A stretch of 64,000 bases of DNA from Triangularia verruculosa (Eukaryota; Ascomycota; Sordariomycetes; Sordariales; Podosporaceae): NCBI GenBank assembly GCA_033296885.1, contig MU863899.1, positions 1-64,000 on the forward strand. The letters run 5' to 3'. This document shows, one piece after another, positions 1 through 10,976 of this stretch. Position numbers and translations under genes: made by a program. Positions within the stretch are counted from its first letter, which is position 1. The number at the start of each line of letters is the position of its first letter. Under the pieces are notes generated by a model. It made no database searches. It was not told where the DNA came from and saw only the letters and a program-made list of their open reading frames with translations.

Positions 1-493
1 CGGGGTGTGTGTGTGTGTGCACCGGCCGGGGGGGGGGGTTTATTTTAATTAAAAGATATAAAATAACAACTACCAAACCAACCTGACCAATTATCCCACC
101 CCCCCCCCCCCCCCCCCGGCTTTCAATACCTACCTCATACAATGACATCAAGCCATTTACATGGGATCTTGCTATTCAATGAACCGGTATCCAACCAATC
201 GTATTCAATCTTATTCGCATTTTTTTATATAAAAACAGACCCCAAATCAACTCCCAAACTATGCATGCAATGCACTCAATGCAAATTAACCTCCAATCCC
301 AAATAACAAAAACGAAAAAGTTTCAAACAAAAAGAAAAAAAAAAGTCTGGTATATCCTCCTCCATAAAGCCATAAATTCCAGTGCCGTTCCTCCCTCAAA
401 CGCCCCGCGCGCGCGTGTGCGTCTTGTCATGTAATGTCCAAAACAAAAAAAAAACTTTCACACCTTCCCCCCGGTAAAAAAACTAAAATGGGT
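1..493. repeat. gene-free left edge with homopolymer runs
   Basis: No gene is visible. The stretch carries a GT dinucleotide run (about 5-19), a run of 11 G (28-38) and a run of 19 C (99-117), followed by AT-rich DNA. It lies downstream of the DUF7492 gene and should hold that gene's 3' untranslated region. Long G and C runs are error-prone in assembly, so their exact lengths are uncertain. Confidence 0.7.
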
Positions 494-2098
494 TCACACC
501 CCCTGGCTGACCGTCGCCGTAGCCGCTACCGTCACCGTCACGAAGCTCTTAGGTACCGTGACGGTTACGTAGAAGACACCGTCTCCCCTGCCTGGCTCAC
601 TGGTTGGTTTTGGTGGTGCTGGGGTGCTTGTCTCGGTGCCGGTTGTCGGTTGAGGTGCGACGATATCTGTCACGCTGGTGGGAATTGGAGGAGCGATAGG
701 GGTATCGGTGCCATCGGTAGGTTGTGGCACTGCAGGTGAAGAAGTTGTTGGGGTTTGAGTCTGGGCAGGTGAAGTGGTTGGGGTCTGCGTTTGTGTAGTA
801 GGAGACGCAGTAGACGTCGGTGAAGGCACGTTATCCTCTTCATCATCAGAGCCACCCTCATTGTCGTTGTCATCGTCTTCAGGCACCGCCTCCCCCTCCA
901 GATACTTCTTCTGCCCCTCCAAAATATCCATCGAAAATGGCACCGGCGGCTTCGTCTCCTTCCCGATCAGCGCCGCCAGCGGAATATTAGCCTTATCCGC
1001 GCTCGCTCGCCCCTCCCTGGCCGCAGGAGATAACTTTGCCGAGGATCTATCCTGATCCCCAAACCCAGCCTGGGGGACCTTGACCATGAACGGTTGGGCC
1101 ATTTGACGTTGGATAGCTCTGTTCTCTGCGGGCTGCTTAGGGTCAAACTTGAATCTGTTTCGGAACCGCTTCTTGTCGTTGAGGATATCGCTGAAGGGGG
1201 AGGAGGACTTGGAGTTCTTGGTGCAAGTGGGACCTTTGACTTCGCCGAGGGAGTCGTCGCAGGGGTCGACGATTTGGTAGTCGACGACGCCGGTGTAGAT
1301 CTCGGGGACTGTGACGAAGTGATCTCCAAACTCGGAGGAGTTGGCATGGAAGGAAGCCGGGGGCACGGCAACGCCGGGTTTGTTCATATCGGGCCAGTCC
1401 CAGACCCAGAGAATGGTGAGAACCTTGCCCGGCTTGGCGTCAAGGGGAACTTGGAAGTCGGACTGGCAGCGCAGAGACTCGGAGTTGGTGATTTCGTCCT
1501 TCCGGAACTTGGAGATGCCCTCTGGATCGCCGGTGACTGGGATAGGCTCATGGCACTGGCCGTCGTCGTAGTTGCGGGTGGCGAGAAGGCGGCCTTTCCC
1601 GTTACCTCCCTTTCCATCGGCAGTCCAAGTGTGGAGGACATCTGTCAAGGTGGTTTTGGAAAGATCGTTCTCGTAAGTTCCGTAAAGGTAGATGGTGCCG
1701 CGGTTGATGGGCTTGTTGGGATTGGCACCATCGGCTCTAGTGACATGGCCATTCTCGAGGTAAAAGATGGCGGCGTAGTCACCAGGAGCTACCTTGAGCA
1801 TAGGAAACTTTTCAGAGTAGCTCGAGTCCATAAGCGGGCCTTGGCTTGCCCTGACGATCGGGAGGTCCCATGTGATGAGCTTTCCTGTAGCTCGACCATT
1901 TGGTGGAAGGAGATAATCGAACTGTTCTGTAGGTTTCTCCCGATCAATATGAGCTCTGTCAAATCCCTCGTTACCAATGAATGTGCCATTGGTTGCGATA
2001 CGACGGGTCGATTCTGGCCATGAGTGGCCCTTTGCTGTCTCGAAGAGGGCAAGGAAGGCGGCGGTCAGCAAGCCGCTTTTTGGTGATGTTAACCTCAT
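494..2098 (-). CDS. secreted DUF7492-family protein with N-terminal histidine
   Basis: Single exon, 534 residues. Residues 1-24 are a signal peptide (hydrophobic core LLTAAFLALF). Cleavage after Gly24 would leave His25 (HSWPE) as the mature N-terminus. The body (25-290) has the marks I associate with the fungal DUF7492 family: ENGHVT (115-120), an NRGTIYLYGT stretch (132-141), DDGQC (178-182) and WVWDWP (231-236). Further cysteines at 211, 280 and 292 suggest disulfides. The tail from about 400 is very acidic, then Thr/Pro/Ser-rich with TQTQTPTT-like repeats, as expected of an O-glycosylated linker or cell-wall tether. An N-terminal His plus an internal His (118) recalls the copper site of lytic polysaccharide monooxygenases, but that is inference; no activity is established here. 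The start is the only ATG that gives a signal peptide. Confidence 0.85.
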   Translation of the reverse strand: MRLTSPKSGLLTAAFLALFETAKGHSWPESTRRIATNGTFIGNEGFDRAHIDREKPTEQFDYLLPPNGRATGKLITWDLPIVRASQGPLMDSSYSEKFPMLKVAPGDYAAIFYLENGHVTRADGANPNKPINRGTIYLYGTYENDLSKTTLTDVLHTWTADGKGGNGKGRLLATRNYDDGQCHEPIPVTGDPEGISKFRKDEITNSESLRCQSDFQVPLDAKPGKVLTILWVWDWPDMNKPGVAVPPASFHANSSEFGDHFVTVPEIYTGVVDYQIVDPCDDSLGEVKGPTCTKNSKSSSPFSDILNDKKRFRNRFKFDPKQPAENRAIQRQMAQPFMVKVPQAGFGDQDRSSAKLSPAAREGRASADKANIPLAALIGKETKPPVPFSMDILEGQKKYLEGEAVPEDDDNDNEGGSDDEEDNVPSPTSTASPTTQTQTPTTSPAQTQTPTTSSPAVPQPTDGTDTPIAPPIPTSVTDIVAPQPTTGTETSTPAPPKPTSEPGRGDGVFYVTVTVPKSFVTVTVAATATVSQGV

Positions 2099-3872
2099 AG
2101 CTGGTCTGTGGCTGTAGTGTGGTGTGTAAAAGACGTTGGAAATACTTTGTGAAAAACTGAGTATCGAAGGTTTGTGGCTTGTTGTGGTGTTCGTTGTGTT
2201 GATAGCGAAAATTCGTAAATCAGAAAAGTGTTCGACAAAAGGGAAAAAGTATTAGAATGCTTTTAATATCCAAGGATAGTCGAAACGGCCAGCGAGCACA
2301 ATAGGAGTCAGACCAGCTGGCTTTGTGTTGAATAAAACGTGGAGATGGCGTCAACAATGGCTTATACTTCCATTGTCGCGACCCGCCAAGTCCTTGTCAG
2401 GGGTAACAATGGAAGTTAAATAAAGATTCGATGCCAGCCCGTGACCTCCACACACCACTTGTAAGTCGAGGAACGAGACGCTCTTGCCAATAGTGAGGAT
2501 CTGCCAACCGTGGGGTTGTAGATATTGTTGTGTTGTTTCTGGTGAAGTTGGCGATAGGATAACACTCCGTGACCGTGATCAAGAGACCCCAAAAAGGTAA
2601 ACCAAAGAAAAATATGACGAGAAAAGAGAAGAGTAAAATGGCTGGGGGCTGCAGGAGGTAGATATCAAGTTTACCCGTACGTTTGGAACCCGTGCGGCAA
2701 AAGTACGTACGCAACGTGAGTTGCAACAAAGGTGGGAAAGGAAACAAAGAACTTGTTCCATGTGGCCGGGACGGAGAGTAAAAAGGGACTTCTGGCAACA
2801 TGGCACTACCACACCACCCAGGCGGAAGATATCATCAGACCCCTCCAGCAGGGGTTCGTGACCAAGAAAGACGAAAAGCGACGAAAATGGAACGAAAAGA
2901 AGGCCTCAGATCAGGTTGGCGAGATGGGCAAGAAACACACTTCATTCGATATGCCGGGGACGGTCATGTTGCATGCCCCGGAGTAGCGGCAGGCGCGCTG
3001 TTCTTGTCCACGTCCCATGTTCGGGTTGCCAGCGAGGGTAGGTGAACCATCTCGATGTATTGGATGGTGTTGCATGGAGGCTCTCTGCCGAGGCGGAAAG
3101 CAAGTACCTCTGCTGCGGAATCAGTAGGAAAAGTGACATGGCCAGCGCAGGTGCCACTTTTGAAGAGACACAAGGACAGCCACTCGAACCGTCCACTCGC
3201 GACAAAGCTCAGATTGGCGATGGTGAAAAGCGGGTCTGAGCGGTTGCAACTTCAAGAGCCGAGCTGCGAGTGATTGGATGCACACCACCACACTGGAAAC
3301 ACGCTAACCCCCCTTTGGCATACCACAGAATATCATCAAGCGCGCTGGCCCATGTTGCACAGCGCGCTACGAAACAAAAGAACTTCCCTTTGTTGTCTAT
3401 TTTTGCCCTTTTGCCGCTTGCCGCCCGTTGAAACGAGATTTGATCTTTTTTCTTATCTATGGCTCTCCCGTCCCCGAGGCGCTGAATGACACTAGACAAT
3501 TTGCCTCTTTTCTTCTTCAGATCTAGACTTGCCATTTTCCCCACTGATGAACGGATGACAGGCATCGGATGACAACTTTGACGGAATCAAGCTTCATTCG
3601 CACAGACGCCCACGATACCAAAGCAACGGTTTTATCCGCAGCCAGTCGTTGATCATCGCCAGGGTTCATCTGCGATTGTCTCACCACCACCCCCTGCCTG
3701 TCATGCGTTCGTTGATGTGTGGTCTGGGCATATCACCCGGTATGATCTCCTCTCTGCCGTCTATTTGACGACACTGCTCCCTTTGCAATCTTGGCTCTTT
3801 TTCGCATTGAATGATAAGTTTCTATTGTTGGCAAAAAGAGCATTCGTCATCCTGTTTCTAAACACACAATCT
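2099..3872. other. intergenic, promoter side of the DUF7492 gene
   Basis: No coding region supported. It contains the upstream region of the DUF7492 gene and the downstream region of the cyclophilin H gene. Open frames here (the longest about 130 codons) have no recognisable domain and lack neighbouring splice-compatible exons. Confidence 0.6.
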
Positions 3873-4737
3873 CTACATCTCTCCGCACTGAACGATAACC
3901 ACATCCAAGTTGGGCACATCCTTCCCCTTGTATCCCGTCTTGGTGTGCTCCATCTTCTTGACAACATCCATCCCATCCACCACCTGCCCGAAAACCACAT
4001 GCTTGTTGTCCAAGAACGGCGTCGGCACCGTCGTGATGAAAAACTGGCTGCCGTTCGTATTTGGCCCTGCGTTCTGCATCTGTGTTAGCTCTCCCTCCGC
4101 CCCTAGTATCAAAAGTAAGCCGATACATACCGCCATACTCAGCAACCCAGGCTTATCATGCTTCAACGTGAAATTCTCATCCGCAAACGACTTGGTCCCG
4201 TAGATACACGTGGACCCGGTGCCATCTCCATTAAGAAAGTCGCCGCCCTGGCACATGAAGCTGGGGATGATTCTGTGGAACTTGGAGCCCTTGTAGCCCT
4301 GGGGCCGGCCGAGGTTGTTCTTGTGCTCCCCGGTGCAGAACTGGCGGAAATTCTCGGCCGTCTTGGGAACTACATCGGCGAACAGCTCAAAAGTAATGCG
4401 GCCGAGCGGTTCACCTAGCAAGTGTATTAGTTCATGTGTTCGACTAAGGACAACGAGAGGAGGGGGAAATACCGCCAAGAGTGATGTCGAAAAAGACGCT
4501 GGATGAGAGGTTAGCATGAGTTCAAGGTGAGGCGATGAGTGGAGAATGCAGCTGTGGCTGCCAACCAAGCGGCTACCGAGGGGTGAGGTGGTTCCTCTCA
4601 TGAAGCTGTCATGAGATGGGCTTCAGCACACACACACACCGCTCTCAATCGCATCCCGGTGGAGATAAAGAGAAGTTGAAACAAAAATTCAAAGCTTACA
4701 GTGGATTCCCCGACTCTGGGAGTACAGTAGGCGCCAT
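3873..4737 (-). CDS. peptidyl-prolyl cis-trans isomerase H (cyclophilin H type)
   Basis: Four exons, complement of 4700-4737, 4473-4498, 4131-4414 and 3873-4073; 182 residues. Exon 2 is only 26 nt. Cyclophilins isomerise Xaa-Pro bonds; the H type belongs to the U4/U6 snRNP in the nucleus. The fold is complete: VFFDITLGG start, the catalytic block FHRIIPSFMCQGGDF (Arg, Phe, Met and Gln of the active site present), NGSQFFI, and a C-terminus ending QCGEM, which is characteristic of the PPIH group. The position equivalent to Trp121 of cyclophilin A is Phe (PFLDNKHV), so cyclosporin binding may be weaker. The start ATG at 4737 opens a short MAPTVLPESG leader spliced to the core. The third intron (4074-4130, 57 nt) is stop-free and in frame, so a longer retained form is possible. 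Confidence 0.9.
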
Positions 4738-5131
4738 GATGGCAGTGCGATTTTACCACGTTGAGTTTAGTGGTGATAGTAGACGTGGTGTAAGTGACTG
4801 GCGGGGCAGTGTTCAGTGAAGTAATGCTGCCAGCCACAGGCTGCAGGGAATGGGTGGGTGGTGGTTGGCGCTTCTTGGCAGGTGCCAGCTGGACAGACAG
4901 CTGGCACGCCAACCCCTGAGCTTCTGGAATCAGACGTATGGACGTCAACCACAAGGTCGCTGATGAGCGTTGGAATTACAGGTGCGGGTCTCATCAAGAA
5001 AAATCAAGTTGCGTCATTGACAGACCTGAGGTACGTCAAACAGTAAGAAGTAATCAGTCCTATCTTTATATCCAAGACCAGTTTTCAGACTCATCTCATC
5101 ATAGAATCATGTACATCAAAGACTCACAGCT
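4738..5131. other. spacer between permease and cyclophilin H genes
   Basis: About 390 bases between two genes on the minus strand. It must hold the permease 3' end and the cyclophilin H promoter. No further feature seen. Confidence 0.5.
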
Positions 5132-6855
5132 TCATCTCCCAAAGCAACTGCCCTCCACGGCCCTTAGAGGAACATACGTAACAAAAGTGAAAGCAAACCC
5201 CAACCAAACCCCAACGTCACCGCCATTCACCCCATCACCACACAACCTCGCAATCACTCCCGTATACCACGTCTGAGACATCCCCAGCGCAATCCCCACA
5301 ATGCCAACCAGAATAGAGGCAACGGCTGCAAAACCGGGAGGCAAAACCCCTGGGTTGCTGATATCTTTCACATCATACCCTCCGTACCCACGCAACCCAC
5401 CCCGGAAGAAAAAGTGTTCCACTAGGGCGATGGCAATATAGGTCGAAAGCCAATACCCCGTGCTCAGCACAAACATCTCCAGCCAAGGCTCGAACCGTTG
5501 GTAACCGGGAATACTTATTCCAACATAGATTCCTGTTCCAACAATAGTCCAGATGAACCGGGGTACTTGTTGTGTCTGTCTCGCGAGCGCCTGCATCGAA
5601 AATGAAACTGAATAGATGTTGGGGGTGTTGGTCGCAATGATAGAAAGTGCCGCTAGAACAAGACAAACCTTGTCAAACCCAGGCTCGACATTCGGCGTAA
5701 GAGCGGCCGCCATCAGACCACCCACTCCTGCGTCTTCGTAACTTTTCATGTAATCCTCGTTTCTAACTAGAGCCGTCGCCACAGCGGCACCTAGGAGCTC
5801 GAGGAAAATGAGCGGAAAGATCAGCCCGCCAAAAACCCACAAAAAGGTTGATCTGGTTGACCGTGTCGAGGGTTGGTAGACGCTGTAATCGGCTGAATAT
5901 GCAGACCAACCACAGGCGAAACTGAAGATGGCTCCGATATATGACAGAACAGCACCCCTTTCCACTGGTCCCGTTGCCAGGGGCAAGAGGCTGTCAAACT
6001 TGCCAGACTTGATGAATGCTCCCATGATAACAAGGAAGACCACAAAACACGGGATCCACGCGTAGCGTTCGTAAAAGTGAACAGCTTTGTAGCCAATCAA
6101 GCAGACGATTAACGTTGCCAAACTCACGATGAGGATCCCAGCCCAGCCAGGGAGATCAGCGTTGATGGCGTGAAACAACTGTGCTCCAACGATGGCATTG
6201 ACAGATGCCCACCCCAAGCATGTGATGATCTGAAACGCCGCAACTATGTATATCAAGTCAGCAGACATGTCCATAACACGGAAGTCAGACGGCTCACTGA
6301 TTTTGACGGCATAATGCCCAAAGAAAAATCTCGACAAGACTATCTGTCTCATCCCAAACTTTGGTCCAAAAGTCGCAAAGAAACAGACAGGAAGTACCCC
6401 AAGCAGATTGGCAAGCACAATAACCAAGACAGCATCGACAAACCCTAAACCAAAGATGGGAACAGCTACAGCTCCCACGGTAAAGGTTGGCACCCCCATG
6501 TTGGCTGCTAGCCACTACATTTACATCTTATATCAGCCTCTGAATTCTCGACGAGATCTCGGACCGAACCAGAGCGAAGAAGAAGACTTACCACACCACC
6601 CATCTTAGACGCTCTCGTATCCTTCCGCTCACTCTCTGGGACCCGCTCAACTCCCCGCTCCTCGACACCATAGCCGCCAGCAATCCTTTGCAGCCTGGCA
6701 AAGAAGCCATTCTTGTCGCTTTGGAGGACAAGAATCTCGTGGCTGTTGGAGGCGGTGTTGCTCCCATCATCGCCGGCGTCTGAACCCCGGTATTTGTCGT
6801 TGGTGTAGCTTTCTATGTCCGCTTTGGTTTGGGGTGGGAACGTGGAGAAGCCCAT
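5132..6855 (-). CDS. purine-cytosine permease (NCS1 family, Fcy2-like)
   Basis: Two exons, complement of 6592-6855 and 5132-6514; 548 residues. NCS1 permeases import purines and cytosine across the plasma membrane with protons. Exon 1 encodes a hydrophilic cytosolic N-tail ending in RVPESERKDTRASKM, the usual run-in to the first helix; the junction reads GGVWLAANMGVPTFTVGA. Exon 2 carries about twelve hydrophobic segments, including the family stretches LPVCFFATFGPKFGMRQ and SFACGWSAYSADYSVYQP, which is typical of the fungal cytosine/purine branch. The C-terminus ends in FGR right after the last helix. An in-frame ATG further upstream (6984) exists, but the ATG at 6855 gives the normal tail length. 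Substrate (cytosine, adenine, guanine, hypoxanthine) cannot be fixed from sequence alone. Confidence 0.92.
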
Positions 6856-8755
6856 TGTTTTGTGCTGGTCAAGACAAGCCAAAAACGATGTATATAATTG
6901 TAGATATTTGGAGGGGGAGAAGACTCGAAAAGAGGGGCTTGAGGGGGTAGAAGGGAATGCAGCAATCATAAAGGATCTTTTCAAGTCAGGAAGTAAGGTA
7001 CAACAATCAACGCAGTTGCCTCAAGGCACTTTGCAGAGGAAGGGAACTTTGCCGAGGCAAGAAGGAGGGACATGCAAGGTAGTGATGGGGATCACTGCAT
7101 AAGGCAAGAGAGACAACATCCGCTCCTCTCTGCGCTTCCTGCCCGTGGCCGAGGTGACTATGGGCTGTTGTGTATCACGGAACAAGATGCATGCCACCGG
7201 CTGCATGATGATAACAACTACTCACCACATCTCTTCAACAGGTCAAGATATTCATGGTCCAGGTTACCCCAACAACGCCACCGTGTCTCAGTCCCCCGGC
7301 TCACCCCGAGTGTTCGGGGCAATGAGATATCGGTTGACTGGAATGTACGGAGAGATTCAAGAGAAGAGGTTCCTCCGGGCATGCCAAGATCGACACTCAA
7401 TACCCAAAAAAGAGTCTCTCTATCTGTGTAATCACGCACAACCTACCCCCAACCACGTGTGCGTGTCATCTTCCCGCTGGCTCGTCCGCAAAGAAACAAA
7501 ACCCCTTAACACTTTCCAGAAAAAAGAAACTGTTTTCGATACACAAACTTCATGTTTCTCTCCCGCCCCGTGTTTGTCTCCAACCGACCATGCGAAGGCC
7601 TTGTACAACGTTACTCAAGACCCAAGCCAACATCAATACAAGCCCCTCCACAACATGAAGCCTTTCACACAGAATGCGATCTCTGCAGTAAGATGCGAAA
7701 ACGGCCCTCGCATTTGTCGCTATGCAATGCAATGCACATCCAACATCTCTAGCCATCTCTAACCAAAACCAAGGACCTGGGATACAGGTAGTAAGCACAC
7801 ACAAATCAGTACATCATTGCCGGCATCAGTCTCATTGGCTTAAGCTACTGTTACACAACTGGCAAAAGAGTAAACTATCGGGAAGGAACCGTTCAATTGC
7901 CGGTCAGACTCCCCTCCCGTGTCCACCTGGTTGCTGTTTAGAATCCGAGCTGTCGAATTGCAAGGCTGCCTACTTGAAGTCTGGTTGTAAGAAATGGTTG
8001 TCAGATTTTAGAATGGGTGCTAGTAAATCGGGGTGTGTTACACAGCTTTTGACTACCTTCCAACGACATCTAATCTACCTACCTTAGGTAGACACAAAAA
8101 ACATCCCCAATCACCGACCTTTACACTTGGCCAAGCAAACCTCTCTCTCTCTCTCTCTCGCTTCCCAAAGTAAGCTAGCCCTGATCTCCATCCCCGAGAG
8201 CTCACTCATCTATCTCCAACTTATTTCTTGTATATCCAAACCCAACAGCAAACTAAATGCAATGTAACAACCACCACCACCACCGCCGCCGCAATACCAC
8301 TGCCGTGAGATTGTCTCTGTTTCAATTCTGAAGAAAAACCAGAAAAATCCCCAAAAAGGAGAAGCGGTGAGGCGGGCCGAGTGGTATACAAAATCAGACA
8401 AGACAAGGCAAAACAAGACATCTCACCTTCAGGCCATGGCTGTCATACCAAAAACACAGTTTGGATCGAAAGACCACAAAAAGAACAAATAGAAAAAATT
8501 CCCAGTCTCGGATCTTAATTGGACAACTTTCCTGTCTTGACAGGGTTCACAAGTGCAGATACCACAGATTACATTGCATATGCTGTTCATTTTTGGCAAA
8601 TGCATAGAACTTGCTCCATCTCGCTGCCAGCCAAATGTGAGATCCCAGGGCCTGTATACATACGTGTAACCATATCTCCAAAGCCTCATTTTGCTTTGGC
8701 CCCCCCTTTCTCGTAGTTGTACAAACACCTTACATGACCAACCCACCAAAACCGT
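6856..8755. other. intergenic between permease and dus3
   Basis: No gene recognised in 1.9 kb. It contains the permease promoter and the dus3 3' region, a CT dinucleotide run (8141-8159), a CAC/CCG trinucleotide run near 8272-8291, and a TACCTACCTTAGGTAG element (8076-8091). An open frame of about 205 codons on the plus strand (7145-7762) has no domain-like composition. Confidence 0.55.
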
Positions 8756-10976
8756 CTACCCCTCCGCCTCAATCTCATACGAGTTCGACTTGTGTTTTGG
8801 CGTAAACGAAAACGTGGCCGGCGCAGGGCCGAGGAACATCTCACTATCACATCAAACGTTAGCAACAGTGAGAAAAGCAAATGTGAGGTTAAAAAACCAA
8901 CCTGATCTTGATCCAATCCTTGTAATCCTTACTCGCCAGAAGCGTCTCAAGCTCATTCCTCCCCTTATACGCCGGCGGCCTCTCATTGATGCTCGGCGGC
9001 AAATACTCCAACAGCCCAATCGGCACATACCGACTGAAGAAGCTCAAAAACTCCAGCAAGAACCTCCTCGTGTAGTTGATCCCCAGCTCATCCGACCCCC
9101 ACGCTTCCATCCCGTACCTCGCAAACTTCTCGATATACCCCAGTCTCTCCGTCGCAGACTTGTCCAGGTACTGCCCAGTCTGGATCTCCTCGTAGATCCA
9201 AGGCTTGATGATCGCTCCTCTGCCAATCATGACTGTGTCGACCTTGGCGTTGTCCACATGGTCAAAGTAGTCAACGTGCGAGTAGCAATCGCCGTTGCCG
9301 ATGAAGAACATCCTTCCGCCGTTGGGGAGAGTGCGCTCGTCCACTTCCCGGATCGTATCGGTAAGGCTGTCGGTTTTCTCGTTGAGGCGCTTGATCATGG
9401 CGGCCGTCTCGGCGATGTACTCCCAGTTTGCCGCGCGGGTATAGCGTTGTTGTCTGGTGCGGCCGTGGAGCGTTACGGCTGCACAGCCGGGCGCTCCCAG
9501 AATATCACGGTGGTCCTCGCTGCCGAGAGCAAGGCGCTCAATGTTTTTCTGGGCTGTGAACTTGTCGTCACGAACACCCATTCTGATCTTGGCCGTGATC
9601 GGGACGTCTTCGGAGACGGCGTTCATGCCTCTGATCATGCGTTCCAACTTCGATGGGGCGTCCAAGAGCGCGGAACCGGCGCCGGACTTGTAGACCATGT
9701 CTATTGGGCAGCCGCAATTGAGATCTATAAGGCGAAGATGGGGGAGGAAACGAGACAATGCCTCGGAGGACTTGATAGCTACCCAGGGAACATTGGCTGC
9801 GATCTGAGCGCCGAACTTGAGATCCTTGGAGTTGTCGTAGCCTTGAGCGATGGGACCATCGCCATTAAAGCGAGGGGGCGTGGTTTCGCTCTTGTGGGCT
9901 CTCATCAGGGTCCAGTCTGACTTCGCGCCCTGCAAAAGAGGCATGCCTAGGGCCATTTCCGAGTAAGTCAATTCGCACCCCAAATCGACGCAAAGGCGGC
10001 GGAAGGGAAGATTCCCTTGCGTGGTCAAGGGGGCAAGGGCGGGTGTTTCCCTCCCAAAGTAAAGCCTCTTCTTCTCTGATGGCTTGAACGGTGGCTCAAC
10101 GTACATTGCCCTGTAGTCCAATGCCTCGCCACCGCCGTCCTTTTGCTTGTGATGATGGTCGCGGAAGATCTGAGTATCTTTGTTAAGCCACTCCAGATAC
10201 TTGTCTGATTTCTCAAAGTTGACTCGCTTCCTGGAGAGGTCGATCTTGATCTGGCCATCCACGTTATTCATCACCTCGCTGTTGGTGTCGCCAATGTCCC
10301 CATTGTCGGGGTAGGTGTTGCCATCTTTATCCGTGAGAACCAGCTCCTTGCGGCCATCTTCATGTTCAACCTCCTTGCTGTGGCTTGAGACGAACAAGCA
10401 ACGCCAGCCGGACGGACACTTTCCGAACTTCTCGAGAGTCGGGCACTTCCCACCAAAGGTTTCGAGATCAGCACGACGGCCCTCCTTCAGGTACTTTCGA
10501 ATATCATGAAGCCCATTGCACCGATCGCCAAACTTGCAGGACCGAGGAGAGAACTCGGCAGTCCAGGCGACCGAGTTGCAGAGTCGTTGAGCGTCAGAGA
10601 AGGTGCCGAAAGTCCTTTCCTTGTTTTGGCCGGTCTTCTTCTTGCGCCTTCCACCCTTTCCAGAATCACGACTGTCCCCTTGCTGCTGGTGTTCAATGGT
10701 CCCTCTACCTTCAGCCTCGTCATCGTCGACGACCTCGGGCACAACAACTTTGTTTGTCTGGCCAGCGGCAAGGATAAGATACTCGGCTTTGATGGGGGCG
10801 ACACCCTTCACTCGACCCACCGATGGCTTTTGCGTTGTGCTGTTTTGAGTCTCGGCGGACTTATCGAGCCTCTGTCGCTTAGAAGCTGGCTCATCGTGAG
10901 TGGGTTCCTGTTGCTGGGTGGTCGTCGTGTCGTGGATCTCACCCTGCGACCGCTTTGCTGACTCCTGAGACTCCAT
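8756..10976 (-). CDS. dus3: tRNA-dihydrouridine(47) synthase Dus3
   Basis: Two exons, complement of 8843-10976 less the intron 8844-8901, that is 8902-10976 and 8756-8843; 720 residues. Dus3 reduces uridine 47 of the tRNA variable loop with NADPH and FMN. The N-terminal third is charged and disordered, then two CCCH zinc-finger blocks follow: CKFGDRCNGLH (147-157) and CPTLEKFGKCPSGWRC (178-193), the hallmark of Dus3 against other Dus enzymes. The TIM-barrel flavin domain starts near 310 (APLTTQGNLPFRR) and includes the catalytic-cysteine region LNCGCPID (about 425), ITAKIRMG, TLHGRTRQQ and the FMN-binding IGNGD. The last exon supplies a short tail (MFLGPAPATFSF and about 20 more residues) that replaces an intron-read end. 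It shares a head-to-head promoter region with the kelch gene. Confidence 0.95.

Noticed and set aside
1094..2023. 309-codon frame on the plus strand.
   Set aside because: It is the antisense shadow of the DUF7492 gene; Gly/Val-rich content follows from the codon bias of the true strand. The same holds for long antisense frames at 8691-9920, 27545-28813 and 59259-60284.
7145..7762. Plus-strand open frame of 205 codons between the permease and dus3.
   Set aside because: No domain features and rich in His, Cys and Met in a way typical of random frames.
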